This document shows, in pieces, positions 7,658-16,485 of a stretch of DNA of 64,000 bases. Source of the stretch: Vicinamibacterales bacterium (lineage in GTDB: Bacteria > Acidobacteriota > Vicinamibacteria > Vicinamibacterales > SCN-69-37); contig JAURFE010000001.1 of the NCBI GenBank assembly GCA_030827135.1, forward strand, positions 556,368 through 620,367, read 5' to 3'. Positions within the stretch are counted from its first letter, which is position 1, and each line of letters begins with the position of its first letter. The position numbers were made by a program, and so were the translations under genes. The notes beneath the pieces are model-generated. The model did no database searches. It had not been told where the DNA came from and was given only the letters and a program-made list of their open reading frames with translations.

Positions 7658-8647
7658 TTACCGCTTCAGTTTGTCCATCTCCTCGCGGATCAGCCGTTCG
7701 GCAGTCTCTGACATGAGCGTGCGCACCAGCTCGTCGGTCATGCGGGTGACCACGCGGCGGACGACCTCCTCGATATCTCTGCTTCGCGCGGCGTCGAGTG
7801 CCCCACGCGCCTCGGCGGCCTCGGGTTGCGCCTGCTCGGACGGCAGCGGCGACAGATCCCAGTCGAGATCCAGATCATCAGCAGGGGTGGCAACCTCGAC
7901 CGGCAGATGCGTGACGGCCGGCCCCATCGCCGAGGGCGGCTGAAGCGGCATGTCGACCGGTGCCGCGGAGGGGCTGGGCGGTGCGCTGCGGAGTTCCTGA
8001 ATGTCGCGGCGGAAGTCCGAGACCGTCTCCGCGTCAAGGCGACTCGCGGGAGCGACGGGGTCGAGGCGCGAAAACGCCGCGTCCAGATCGTCCAGCCCGA
8101 TCTCAAACACCTCTTCGACCACTGGCGGGCTAGGCAACGGCCCGGGATCGCCGGAGGCCGGTTGGCCCGGGTCGGCGGGGCGCACCGCCTCGGCCGCCCG
8201 GAGCTGCCGGCCGTCATGTCCGACTCGGCGCGGCGCATCGATTCTCGGCATATCGGTCGGCCATAAGTTATCCGGACGCTGCCCGGCCAGCAAGCCCTTG
8301 ACGACCCCGATCAGGTGACGGGGCTCAAACGGCTTGACGAGCACCCCATCACAGCCGGTCGCGCGCGCGCGCGCCTCGTCGATGGGGTCGAACGCTCCGG
8401 TCAGCAGCAGGATCGGGGTCGACGACAACGCCGGCGACCGCTTGATGCGCTCGGCGATGTCGTAGCCGTCCACGGCCGGCAGTCCGACGTCAGCCAGGAC
8501 AATGTCGGGGCGCTCGTCCTCCAGACGGGCCGTCGCCGCGTCGCCGTCAGATACGGTGACCACGTGGATCCCCTCGCTGGCAAACGTCAGTTCGATCATG
8601 CGTTGAATCGTGACGCTGTCGTCGGCGAGGAGCAGGGTGGCGGCCAT
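7658..8647 (-). CDS. Response regulator: receiver domain plus disordered linker and C-terminal helix
   Basis: The N-terminal 120 residues form a CheY-like receiver. Acidic residues are Asp9-Asp10, the phosphorylation site is Asp53 in VLADVGLP, the switch Thr is in LLLTGAF, and the Lys is in VLVKPF. The middle, about residues 130-280, is Pro/Ala/Asp-rich and probably disordered. The last 40 residues (IEEVVRRVVTRM..LMSETAERLIREEMDKLKR) form an amphipathic helix likely to bind a partner or dimerise. There is no DNA-binding or enzymatic output domain, so it probably acts by protein contact. No histidine kinase gene is adjacent. The gene lies 6 bases after the mutase small subunit and 9 before valS, an unusual place for a signalling protein. 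Confidence 0.85.
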   Translation of the reverse strand: MAATLLLADDSVTIQRMIELTFASEGIHVVTVSDGDAATARLEDERPDIVLADVGLPAVDGYDIAERIKRSPALSSTPILLLTGAFDPIDEARARATGCDGVLVKPFEPRHLIGVVKGLLAGQRPDNLWPTDMPRIDAPRRVGHDGRQLRAAEAVRPADPGQPASGDPGPLPSPPVVEEVFEIGLDDLDAAFSRLDPVAPASRLDAETVSDFRRDIQELRSAPPSPSAAPVDMPLQPPSAMGPAVTHLPVEVATPADDLDLDWDLSPLPSEQAQPEAAEARGALDAARSRDIEEVVRRVVTRMTDELVRTLMSETAERLIREEMDKLKR

Positions 8648-8653
8648 GCGGCG

Positions 8654-9061
8654 CTAAATGACTTCCGCCCTCGGGGGCACGTGCTGGTTGATGAAGGTCA
8701 CAATGTCCTGCATGGGGGTGCCCGGCAGGAAGATGCCGGAAATCCCCATGGCCTGCAATTTGGCCACATCCACGTCGGGAATAATACCGCCGACGAGCAC
8801 GCGCACGTGGCTCAGGCCCTTTTCCTTCAGCAGTTCCATCACACGCGGACAGATGTGCATGTGGGCCCCGCTCAGGATGGAGAGGCCGATGACGTCGGCG
8901 TCCTCCTGCAGGGCCGCGGCCACGATCTGCTCGGGCGTCTGACGCAGGCCGGTGTAGATGACCTCCATGCCGGCATCCCGGAGGGCGCGGGCAATGACCT
9001 TGGCGCCACGGTCGTGGCCGTCAAGACCAGGTTTGGCGATAACGACGCGAATGGTGCGCAT
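8654..9061 (-). CDS. Acyl-CoA mutase small subunit, cobalamin-binding (methylmalonyl/isobutyryl-CoA mutase family)
   Basis: Separate B12-binding subunit of 135 residues that supplies adenosylcobalamin to the catalytic subunit encoded just upstream. DGHDRG (residues 14-19) is the DxHxxG motif, with His16 the lower cobalt ligand. LSILSGAH and VLVGGIIPD are the other cobalamin contacts of the fold. The ATG at 9061 shares one base with the stop of the large-subunit gene (TGATG). A start 11 codons upstream is open but lies within the large subunit and is not needed. The substrate is set by the large subunit. Confidence 0.93.
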   Translation of the reverse strand: MRTIRVVIAKPGLDGHDRGAKVIARALRDAGMEVIYTGLRQTPEQIVAAALQEDADVIGLSILSGAHMHICPRVMELLKEKGLSHVRVLVGGIIPDVDVAKLQAMGISGIFLPGTPMQDIVTFINQHVPPRAEVI

Positions 9062-10728
9062 CAGATGGACGGGACCTCTTCGTATTCGCCCCACACCGCG
9101 CGGAGCGCATCACACATCTCGCCGACCGTGGCGTAAGCCCGCACACAATCGAGCAACGGATACATGGTGTTGGCGCCGCTGCGCGCGGCCTCCTGCAACG
9201 CCACGAGTGTCCGGCCGACGGCCGCGTTGTCCCGCGTCCGCTTCAACTCGGCAAGTCGCGCCAGCTGCTGATCGGCGGCCTGATCGTCGATGTACAGAAT
9301 CGGGAACGGTGGTTCATTGGGGTCCACGTACGCGTTGACGCCGACCATGATCTTTTCCTTCTTCTCGAAGGCCTGCTGGAAGCGATACGACGCTTCCGCG
9401 ATTTCACGCTGCGGGAATCCCTGTTCGATGGCAGCCACCATGCCGCCCATGCGGTCGATGGCGTCGAAGTACTTGTACGCGCCCTCTTCCATGTCGAGTG
9501 TCAGCCGCTCGATGAAATACGACCCGCCAAGCGGGTCCACCACGTTGGTGACGCCGCTTTCGTGCGCAATCACCTGCTGCGTGCGCAGCGCCAGAGTGGC
9601 GGCTTCGGTCGTCGGCAGCGCCAGCGCCTCATCAAGCGAGTTGGTGTGCAGCGAGTTGGTGCCGCCCAGCACCGCCGACAGCGCCTGCAGCGCCGTGCGC
9701 ACCACGTTGTTGTACGGCTGCTGCGCCGTCAGGGAAACGCCGGCCGTCTGAGTATGGAACCGCAGTTTGAGCGACCGCTCATCCTTCGCGCCAAAGCGAT
9801 CGCGCATCACCCGCGCCCAGATTTTCCGCGCGGCGCGATACTTGGCAATTTCCTCGAAGAAGTCGCTGTGCGCGTTGAAGAAAAACGAGATGCGCGGCAC
9901 GAACTCATCCACGTCCAGCCCGGCATCAATGCCCCACTGCACGTACTCGATGCCGTCGCGCAACGTGAAGGCCAGTTCCTGCAACGACGTCGACCCGGCC
10001 TCACGAATGTGATACCCGCTCACTGAAATCGTGTTCCAGCGCGGCACCTCCTTCACGCAGAACTGGAAGATGTCGGTGATCAGCTTCATCGACGGCCGCG
10101 GCGGGAAGATGTACTCCTTCTGGGCGATGAATTCCTTCAGGATGTCGTTCTGAATCGTGCCCGACAGCGTCCGCCAGTCGGCGCCCTGCCGCTCGGCCAC
10201 CACCAGATACATCGCGAAGATCATCGGCGCCGGCGAATTGATCGTCATCGACGTCGTGATGTCCGCGAGCGTAATGCCTTCAAACAGCCGTTCCATGTCG
10301 GCGAGCGACACGATCGACACGCCGCACTTGCCGACTTCACCAAGCGACAACGGATGATCCGGATCCCGACCCATCAGCGTCGGCAGGTCAAATGCGACGC
10401 TCAGCCCCGTGCCGCCGGCGGCAAGCAGCTGTTTGTACCGTTCGTTGGTTTCTTCCGGTGTCCCGAAGCCCGCAAACTGCCGCATCGTCCACAACTTGCC
10501 GCGATAGCCCGTGGGATGGATGCCGCGCGTGTACGGGAATTCGCCGGGATAGGCGACGTCGGCCTCCGGGTCCAGATCCGCGATGTCGTCGGCGGTATAC
10601 AACCGGTCGATGGGCCGGCCGGAAATCGTCGTGAACGGCCCGGCACGCTCAGGCGCCTTCTTTAACGTGGGCTCCAGAACCTCACGTTCCCACGTGGCTT
10701 TGGCAGTTTCGGCGACGACGGGCTTCAT
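9061..10728 (-). CDS. B12-dependent acyl-CoA mutase large subunit (methylmalonyl- or isobutyryl-CoA mutase)
   Basis: Catalytic TIM-barrel subunit of a radical B12 carbon-skeleton mutase, 555 residues from the ATG at 10728. It lacks a fused B12 domain, which is the next gene. Family blocks are [52 protein letters not shown] and [16 protein letters not shown]. The residue aligning with Tyr89 of Propionibacterium methylmalonyl-CoA mutase is Phe (TMRQFAGF), and the one aligning with Arg207 is Gln ([12 protein letters not shown]). That Phe/Gln pair is the one described for isobutyryl-CoA mutase, so the substrate may be isobutyryl-CoA. This is a by-eye alignment and related archaeal-type mutases could share it. 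The role would be propionate or valine/odd-chain catabolism. No MeaB/ArgK chaperone gene is visible in the window. Confidence 0.92.
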   Translation of the reverse strand: MKPVVAETAKATWEREVLEPTLKKAPERAGPFTTISGRPIDRLYTADDIADLDPEADVAYPGEFPYTRGIHPTGYRGKLWTMRQFAGFGTPEETNERYKQLLAAGGTGLSVAFDLPTLMGRDPDHPLSLGEVGKCGVSIVSLADMERLFEGITLADITTSMTINSPAPMIFAMYLVVAERQGADWRTLSGTIQNDILKEFIAQKEYIFPPRPSMKLITDIFQFCVKEVPRWNTISVSGYHIREAGSTSLQELAFTLRDGIEYVQWGIDAGLDVDEFVPRISFFFNAHSDFFEEIAKYRAARKIWARVMRDRFGAKDERSLKLRFHTQTAGVSLTAQQPYNNVVRTALQALSAVLGGTNSLHTNSLDEALALPTTEAATLALRTQQVIAHESGVTNVVDPLGGSYFIERLTLDMEEGAYKYFDAIDRMGGMVAAIEQGFPQREIAEASYRFQQAFEKKEKIMVGVNAYVDPNEPPFPILYIDDQAADQQLARLAELKRTRDNAAVGRTLVALQEAARSGANTMYPLLDCVRAYATVGEMCDALRAVWGEYEEVPSI

Positions 10729-10736
10729 GGCGGTCA

Positions 10737-10742
10737 ATTATA
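10737..10742 (-). promoter_or_regulatory. Candidate -10 box of the mutase gene (near-leaderless)
   Basis: Reads TATAAT on the minus strand, a perfect -10 hexamer in an AT-rich patch, ending 8 bases before the ATG at 10728. Transcription would begin roughly at or just before the start codon, giving a leaderless or very short leader. No good -35 hexamer lies at the standard distance. Confidence 0.45.
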
Positions 10743-10783
10743 TATGCGTCAAGGACTTATCAGCCCTCCGGTCGAGTCCGCCG

Positions 10784-10812
10784 TTGACTTGCCATACCGG
10801 CCTCGGTAATCT
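10784..10812 (+). promoter_or_regulatory. Candidate sigma-70 promoter of glutamate dehydrogenase
   Basis: TTGACT (10784-10789) is separated by 17 bases from a weak TAATCT (10807-10812). It lies in the 143-bp divergent gap between the mutase and gdh genes. A GGAG ribosome-binding site at 10862-10865 precedes the gdh ATG by 6 bases. Confidence 0.35.
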
Positions 10813-10871
10813 CGGACAGTTTGGCCACGGGCGGACTCCATCGCCTGTGGCATTTGGTTGCGGAGTGATTC

Positions 10872-12122
10872 ATGCCGTCTGAAAACAACGTCTTCGGAGC
10901 GATGCTGCAGGAGTTTGCCGGGGCGGCCCGGCTGTTGGGCCTGGATGAAAGCCTGTGGAAGATCCTGACCCACCCCAAGCGACAGGTGATCGTGTCGTGC
11001 CCGGTGGTCATGGACAGCGGAAAAGTCGAAGTCTTCACCGGCTACCGGGTGCAATACAACATCACCCTGGGCCCCGCCAAAGGTGGCATCCGTTTCCATC
11101 CCGACGTGACGCTCGACGAGGTCAAGGCCCTCGCCGCCTGGATGACCTGGAAGTGCGCCGTGGCCGGTGTGCCGTTCGGCGGCGGCAAGGGCGGGATCAT
11201 CTGTGACCCGACCAAGATGTCCCCGCGGGAACTGGAAGCCCTCACGCGCCGCTACATCGCCGAAATTGCCGACCTCATCGGTCCCGACAAGGACGTCCCG
11301 GCGCCCGACGTCAACACCAACGCACAGACCATGGCCTGGGTCATGGACACCTACAGCATGAAGATTGGTACGACCTGCACGGCGGTTGTGACAGGCAAAC
11401 CCATCGAAATGGGCGGGTCGGAAGGCCGTCGTGAGGCCACGGGCCGCGGCGTCATGATCAGCGCGCGCGAAGCGGCGGCCCACCTCGGTTTCGCCATTGA
11501 GGGCGCGACCGTCGCAGTACAGGGCTTCGGCAACGTGGGTTCGGTGTCTGCGGATCTACTGGCCAAGATTGGCGCGAAGATCGTCGCCGTCACCGACTGG
11601 AAGGGCGGCGTCCAGAACCCGAAGGGGCTCGACATCCCGGCCCTCATCGAGTGGACCACCAAGAACAAGACGGTCGCCGGCTTCCCCGGCGCCGACGCGC
11701 TCGACCCGGCGATGATCTTCGGACTCGACGTCGACATCCTGATTCCGGCTGCGCTGGAAAACCAGATCACTGAAAAGAACGCCGACACCATCAAGGCCAA
11801 GGTCATCGTCGAAGGCGCGAACGGGCCAACGACGCCGGCGGCGCACCAGTCACTGCACAAGCGCGGCGTGTTCGTAATTCCGGACATCCTCGCCAACGCA
11901 GGCGGCGTCACGACCTCGTATTTCGAATGGGTCCAGGACCGCCATGGCTACTTCTGGCTCGAGTCGGAAGTGAACGAGCGCCTCGAGCGCAAAATGATGG
12001 AGGCCTTCAACACCGTCCTTCAGACCGCACTGAAGTACAAGACCGACATGCGCACCGCCGCCTACATCGTCGCCATCAGCAAGGTCGCAACGGTGACGAA
12101 GCTGCGCGGGATGTACGCGTAA
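10872..12122 (+). CDS. gdhA: Glutamate dehydrogenase (Glu/Leu/Phe/Val dehydrogenase family)
   Basis: Oxidative deamination of glutamate to 2-oxoglutarate, or the reverse, in the cytoplasm. At 416 residues it is normal for the hexameric class. PAKGGIRFHP holds the substrate-binding Lys, and CAVAGVPFGGGKGGI carries the catalytic Lys region followed by the PAPDVNT block. The Rossmann motif VAVQGFGNVGS binds NAD(P). The substrate-end block is ANAGGVTTSYFEWVQ. A GGAG site 6 bases upstream supports this ATG. The gene is monocistronic, with a divergent mutase gene upstream and a strong terminator downstream. Nucleotide preference (NAD or NADP) cannot be decided by eye. Confidence 0.95.
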   Translation: MPSENNVFGAMLQEFAGAARLLGLDESLWKILTHPKRQVIVSCPVVMDSGKVEVFTGYRVQYNITLGPAKGGIRFHPDVTLDEVKALAAWMTWKCAVAGVPFGGGKGGIICDPTKMSPRELEALTRRYIAEIADLIGPDKDVPAPDVNTNAQTMAWVMDTYSMKIGTTCTAVVTGKPIEMGGSEGRREATGRGVMISAREAAAHLGFAIEGATVAVQGFGNVGSVSADLLAKIGAKIVAVTDWKGGVQNPKGLDIPALIEWTTKNKTVAGFPGADALDPAMIFGLDVDILIPAALENQITEKNADTIKAKVIVEGANGPTTPAAHQSLHKRGVFVIPDILANAGGVTTSYFEWVQDRHGYFWLESEVNERLERKMMEAFNTVLQTALKYKTDMRTAAYIVAISKVATVTKLRGMYA

Positions 12123-12163
12123 GGAGTCCAAGGGTCCAGAGGTCCAGGAGTCCAGGGGTCCGA
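12122..12163 (+). repeat. Repeat family A, copy 2 (after gdhA)
   Basis: GTCCA-type units (GGAGTCCAAGGGTCCAGAGG and onwards) run from the gdhA stop codon to just before the terminator hairpin, with GTCCAG on the gdhA sense strand. Confidence 0.8.
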
Positions 12164-12172
12164 AAAACGAAG

Positions 12173-12202
12173 GGGGCGCACCTTGCGGTGCGCCCCTTTT
12201 TT
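12173..12202 (+). terminator. Rho-independent terminator of gdhA
   Basis: A perfect 10-bp stem GGGGCGCACC / GGTGCGCCCC with loop TTGC is followed by six T. It lies 51 bases after the gdhA stop. The complementary strand has a broken T-run, so it may also stop the convergent transporter transcript. Confidence 0.93.
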
Positions 12203-12219
12203 ATTCTCCCGATTGACGG

Positions 12220-13095
12220 TTACTTCTTGTCGGTTTCGGTGAACGCTGAGCGCAGCATCATGACGGCGGCGATCAGGACGACGACGACCACCAGCCACTT
12301 CATCGTCTTGACGTCCATGCTCTTGACGATCAGCGCCGCGATGAGCACGGCCGGAATCCCGCCGAGGGCGAGGGCCAGCGCCTGCCGCGGGGCATAGGCA
12401 CTCCGCTCCACGAACTTGGCGCTGCTGATCGGCATCAGGAATGCGCACGACCCCATCATGATCGGGAACGCCGCGGCCGCGTTCATGCCCAGCAGGCCGA
12501 CGAGGATCATGCACGGCGCATACAGGCCGATGCCCAACGTCATCAACGCCCCAAGCACGAAGTTGCCGGCCAGGCCGAGCGCCAGTTTCGTGCCGACCAG
12601 GCCCGTGGTGCCCACCGTGCTGCCGCCGCCGCCCAGATTGCTCCACGCGAACAGACTCGCCGCCACCAGCAACGCAAAGCCCATCCCAATCTGGATGTTG
12701 CGCTTCGGCCACCCGGCGACCACGCCGGCGCCGAGCCAGGAGCCGGCGACCGCCGCAACGATCATCAGAATCAGCGTCTGAGGGTCAACCTCGATCGCCG
12801 TCGTGTAAATGAACGCCTGGGTGATTGTCGGCAACGTGTGGCCGACGTTCAGCGTGCCTGGAATCAACTGGTCCGGCACGATCTTCAGGAACTTGAAGAC
12901 CGCGGTGGTCGGTGCAAAGGACCCGATCCCCAACGTGTCAAAAAAGTTGGTGACGAACCCAGTGCCCAATTCAACGGCGGATTCCTTGGGCGTCGATTTC
13001 GTGACCGACGTCCACCACATCGCGAGATAAAACGCCGTCACACCCCCGAGGGCGGTCAGCAGTGCCCCAAGGGGCGTCGTCAGCATGCTCAGCAT
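12220..13095 (-). CDS. TauE/SafE-family membrane transporter (putative sulfite/organosulfonate exporter)
   Basis: Inner-membrane protein of 291 residues with about eight hydrophobic segments, including ALLTALGGVTAFYLAMWW, LILMIVAAVAGSWLGAG and LALGLAGNFVLGALMTLGIG near the end of the middle third. The two-fold repeated pattern (GxGSFAP / GIGLYAP..ILVGLLGMN) is typical of TauE/SafE permeases. The N-terminal half carries GTGFVTNFFDTLGIG, as in the family. It follows the VWFA gene on the same strand by 42 bases and converges on gdhA across a shared terminator. Substrate unknown; no sulfur gene is adjacent. Confidence 0.83.
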   Translation of the reverse strand: MLSMLTTPLGALLTALGGVTAFYLAMWWTSVTKSTPKESAVELGTGFVTNFFDTLGIGSFAPTTAVFKFLKIVPDQLIPGTLNVGHTLPTITQAFIYTTAIEVDPQTLILMIVAAVAGSWLGAGVVAGWPKRNIQIGMGFALLVAASLFAWSNLGGGGSTVGTTGLVGTKLALGLAGNFVLGALMTLGIGLYAPCMILVGLLGMNAAAAFPIMMGSCAFLMPISSAKFVERSAYAPRQALALALGGIPAVLIAALIVKSMDVKTMKWLVVVVVLIAAVMMLRSAFTETDKK

Positions 13096-13137
13096 GGCCG
13101 GGATGCTACCTCAAAAATGCGGAGGTTGGCGAGATCG

Positions 13138-15195
13138 TCAGCCGGTTACCTTGAAGGCGACGAGTACTTTGGGGGCATCCGGCGCGTCGGACGCGGCCGC
13201 CTCAAGCAGATAGTCCCCTGGCGGAATGCCCCCGAGGCCCACTTCCGCCTCGACGCCCCGTACGGGATCGACAACCACCGGCACGGTGGACATGACCTCG
13301 CCGTTGCGGTTCATCAGGCGGAGCACGGGCGCAGGCGTGGCGCCCCCGGGCAGATACACGCGGAACCGCACGAAGAGACGTTCGGTGCGCGTGAACTGAC
13401 GCGCGGTGGTCGGCAGCGGATCGCTCGCGGCCTTCAACTGCTGCACATCGCGCGCGGTACGAACACGGAAGACCTGCGGCGTCGTCACGAGCGGATCGGC
13501 GCCCGACAGATCGGGCACCACCACATCGCGCGTGGTCGCGTCGAGCCGATCGCCGTCCGCGGTTTCCGCTGAGAGCTGCAACACCAGCGTGCCGGGTGAT
13601 GCCGGGAAGGTCACGCGGCCGGCGACCCGGCCGCCGGGGTCCTCGACCCGCGCGGCGCGACCGCGATACACGACGTCGCCGGCAGGACTTGTCGCGGTCA
13701 CGGTCACCATGGCAGGCGCGGACGCCGCCGCCGCGCGTCCCGGAGGGCCGGCGGGACGCAGGGATTCCCAGACGAGTGTGACGTCCGTGCGCCCATCCGT
13801 CCGCCGCGCCGCCGTCCACCAACTGCGAATGGCGGCCCCGGGCGCGTCGGCAATCGCATCGAAGGCGCGCTCCACTTCGACGGGACGACTGAACGACGGC
13901 CGCGAGGCCCGGGCGACGTCCTCCGGGGAATACGCCCAGTAGCCGGCGCGATGACGCACGTCCACATCGCGGCGCCTGACCTTCACGTCGATCTGATGGA
14001 ACTTGCCGTCTCTCGGCGCTTCCGTCGATGTGTATCCGAGCAGGTAGTAGGCGCTGCTGTCGCGCAACATCTGCTGCAGGGCCGGCGTCGGGTCGTTGGC
14101 ATTCACAATCGCGCGACCGTCCGTGTTGGTTGCGAGGATGCGCAGAATATCCATCGACTGCTGCAGCGCATCGCGATCGGCTTCATAGGACACCTTGTCC
14201 GCAATGGAGAATTCCGACGCCGCCAGCCCCCGCGGGTCGAGCGGATAAAACGAGGTGTTGCTGCGGCTCGCCGCCATAAAAATGCGTTTCATCTGGTCAA
14301 GCAAATCCATCTGCGACGAGATGGACTGCGGCTGCACCGCACCGGCGACCTGCATCTGCTGCTGCAGCGTCTGCGGCGGCGCCATGGCCCCCCCGCTCCC
14401 GCCCATGAGTCCGGTGGTGCGCGCCCCCGGAGGGATGCTGGTGATCAGCCCTTCGCTGACCCAGACCACGGACTTGCGCGCATCGCGCAGGCTCCCCAGA
14501 TGCACCGCCAACCCCTCAAGGCCGGTCGTCACAATCTGGTTGCGCAACTGTTCGATCTGCTCCGGCGTCAGGTAGAAGTAGATCTCCTCGGCCGGATGTT
14601 TCGGTGTGTAGTCGTATTTCCGCCCGGTGAACTGCAGGATCTGACGGGCGGTCGCATCGTGATTGCGCGAGAAGGTCAACGCTGCCGTGGACGTCAGCGG
14701 CGTCATCAGCGCGACCAGGTCCCGCGGATTCAGGTCGCGGACAAATTGCGCCAGCCGGCCCCGGATGGCCATCGAGTTGCCCAGACGGGTGTGGTAGTCA
14801 TCGAGGTAAATCACTATGACGCGCACATCGTCGCGCACCAGTTCGCGCTCCTGGTCCTGCAGGGACCGGATTTCACGGTTGCGGGCCGGGTCCACATCGA
14901 TGGAGTCGTCGATCTCGATCAATTTGAACGAATCGATCGTCTGAGGCTTCCGGTTTTCCGTAATTTCAAAATCTTCGGGCTTGAGGTCGGTGACCGGCTT
15001 GCCCTGACGGTCCGTCACCACCACGTCCACGGTGACAATGTCGATGCGCGCCCCGAAGACGGGGCGCTGGGGCTGGGGTGGAGGCTGGGGTGGCGCCTGC
15101 GACGGCTGTCCGGCCGGCGCGGCCACCGCCAGCGCCACCGCCAGCATGACCAGGCCCACACGTCCCAGGCTCACCCGTCGTCCGACCGTCTTCAT
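13138..15195 (-). CDS. Secreted VWFA-related protein, acidobacterial type
   Basis: Signal peptide (residues 1-28, hydrophobic core VGLVMLAVALAVAAPAG), then a Pro/Gln linker. Next comes the opening of the VWFA-related acidobacterial family: IDIVTVDVVVTDRQGKPV, then LKPEDFEITENRKPQ. The von Willebrand A-like fold spans about 120-390, but the metal site is degenerate (VIYLDDYHT instead of DxSxS), as is usual in this family. It ends in SSAYYLLGYTSTEAPRDG and KVRRRDVDVRHRAGYWAY. The C-terminal 270 residues are beta-rich and extracellular or periplasmic. Function is not established. The family is abundant in Acidobacteriota, which supports the taxonomic guess. Confidence 0.85.
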   Translation of the reverse strand: MKTVGRRVSLGRVGLVMLAVALAVAAPAGQPSQAPPQPPPQPQRPVFGARIDIVTVDVVVTDRQGKPVTDLKPEDFEITENRKPQTIDSFKLIEIDDSIDVDPARNREIRSLQDQERELVRDDVRVIVIYLDDYHTRLGNSMAIRGRLAQFVRDLNPRDLVALMTPLTSTAALTFSRNHDATARQILQFTGRKYDYTPKHPAEEIYFYLTPEQIEQLRNQIVTTGLEGLAVHLGSLRDARKSVVWVSEGLITSIPPGARTTGLMGGSGGAMAPPQTLQQQMQVAGAVQPQSISSQMDLLDQMKRIFMAASRSNTSFYPLDPRGLAASEFSIADKVSYEADRDALQQSMDILRILATNTDGRAIVNANDPTPALQQMLRDSSAYYLLGYTSTEAPRDGKFHQIDVKVRRRDVDVRHRAGYWAYSPEDVARASRPSFSRPVEVERAFDAIADAPGAAIRSWWTAARRTDGRTDVTLVWESLRPAGPPGRAAAASAPAMVTVTATSPAGDVVYRGRAARVEDPGGRVAGRVTFPASPGTLVLQLSAETADGDRLDATTRDVVVPDLSGADPLVTTPQVFRVRTARDVQQLKAASDPLPTTARQFTRTERLFVRFRVYLPGGATPAPVLRLMNRNGEVMSTVPVVVDPVRGVEAEVGLGGIPPGDYLLEAAASDAPDAPKVLVAFKVTG

Positions 15196-15233
15196 AGGGA
15201 ACTCAGCCGCATCATACTGGTAAACTTGCGACG

Positions 15234-16388
15234 ATGTCCGCGCCTATCCAGCCTCTGACAACCCTCACCGAAGACGAAACCCTCCTCCGCCAGAGCGTGC
15301 GTGAGTTCTCCGAGAACCGGGTGCGCCCCCTCGTCCGCGAGATGGACGAACACGCCAAGATGGACCCGGGCCTGATCAGGGACCTGTTCGGTCTTGGCAT
15401 CATGGGCGTCGAGATTCCTGAGGCCCACGGGGGATCAGGCGGAACATTTTTTCACTCGGTCCTGGTCGTCGAGGAACTCTCGCGGGTGGACCCCTCGGTC
15501 GGCGTGCTCGTGGACGTGCAGAACACGCTGGCCATCAACGCGATCCTTCGATGGGGCTCCGAGGCCATCAAGGGCCGTCTGCTGCCCCGCCTCGCGGAGA
15601 ACACCATCGGCGCCTACGCACTGTCGGAAGCGGGATCGGGTTCGGATGCCTTCGCGCTCCAGACCCGCGCCAAAGAGACCGACGGCGGGTACGTGATCAA
15701 CGGCCGGAAGTTGTGGATTACGAACGGCAACGAAGCCGATGTCTTCATCGTGTTCGCGACCGTCAATCCTGACGCGGGCTACCGGGGCATCACGGCATTT
15801 ATTGTCGAGCGCGGCACTCCGGGCTTCACCGTCGGCAAGAAGGAAGACAAACTCGGCATCCGCGCGTCCAGCACGTGTGAGCTGATCTTCGAAGACTGCA
15901 AGGTGACGGCGGCGGACGTACTCGGCGACGTCGGCAAGGGTTACAAAGTCGCGATCGAGACGTTGAACGAAGGACGTATCGGGATCGGCGCCCAGATGCT
16001 CGGCCTGGCGCAGGGTGCGCTCGATCACACGGTGAAATACACGAAGGAACGGAAGCAGTTCGGCAAGGCGATCGCCGACTATCAGGGCGTGCAGTTCCAG
16101 TTGGCCCGGGCGGCCACCGACGTCGAGACGGCCCGCCTGCTCGTGTACAACGCGGCCCGGCTGCGTGATGCGGGCAAGCCCTTCCTCACCGAAGCGGCGA
16201 TGTGCAAGCTGGTGGCGAGCGAGGCCGCCGAGCGCACCGCCTCACTGGCCATCAATCTCTTCGGGGGCTACGGGTTCGTGAAGGACTACCCGGTCGAGAA
16301 ACTCTACCGCGACGCCAAGATCGGCCAGATCTACGAAGGCACATCCAACCTGCAACTGCAGACGATCGCGAAGAATATTCTGGCGTAG
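15234..16388 (+). CDS. Acyl-CoA dehydrogenase (short/branched-chain type)
   Basis: FAD enzyme that makes 2,3-enoyl-CoA from acyl-CoA in beta-oxidation or branched-chain amino-acid breakdown. At 384 residues it is full length. Flavin and substrate motifs are YALSEAGSGSDA and WITNGNEADVF, with RKQFGKAIADYQGVQFQLA in the C-terminal helical domain. IYEGTSNLQLQ supplies the catalytic Glu at the usual position. The family appearance is nearest to short/branched-chain dehydrogenases. It is transcribed divergently from the VWFA gene with 38 bases between starts. Its stop codon sits in the GCGTAGGGC that opens the palindromic repeat block. Confidence 0.93.
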   Translation: MSAPIQPLTTLTEDETLLRQSVREFSENRVRPLVREMDEHAKMDPGLIRDLFGLGIMGVEIPEAHGGSGGTFFHSVLVVEELSRVDPSVGVLVDVQNTLAINAILRWGSEAIKGRLLPRLAENTIGAYALSEAGSGSDAFALQTRAKETDGGYVINGRKLWITNGNEADVFIVFATVNPDAGYRGITAFIVERGTPGFTVGKKEDKLGIRASSTCELIFEDCKVTAADVLGDVGKGYKVAIETLNEGRIGIGAQMLGLAQGALDHTVKYTKERKQFGKAIADYQGVQFQLARAATDVETARLLVYNAARLRDAGKPFLTEAAMCKLVASEAAERTASLAINLFGGYGFVKDYPVEKLYRDAKIGQIYEGTSNLQLQTIAKNILA

Positions 16389-16485
16389 GGCCCGCTGAAC
16401 TGCAGCGGGCCATGCACGGCGCGCTCAAGTGCAGCGCGCCCTACGTACGTTGGCGCGCTCACAGCCAGCGCGCCCTGCGTACGGC
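16386..16485. repeat. Repeat family B cluster between convergent acyl-CoA dehydrogenase genes
   Basis: Three GC palindromes fill the whole gap: GGCCCGCT..AGCGGGCC, GGCGCGCT..AGCGCGCC and GGCGCGCT..AGCGCGCC, joined by CCTACGTACG. The first supplies the TAG stop of the upstream gene, and the last abuts the stop of the gene on the other strand. They could act as a bidirectional terminator, but there is no T-run. Confidence 0.8.

Noticed and set aside
9062-9094. Longer start for the mutase small subunit
   Set aside because: The extra 11 residues lie inside the large-subunit end, and the ATG at 9061 gives the standard length and TGATG coupling.
10729-10871. Cobalamin riboswitch before the mutase gene
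   Set aside because: The -10 box lies 8 bases from the start codon, leaving no room for a riboswitch leader, and no B12-box-like sequence is present.
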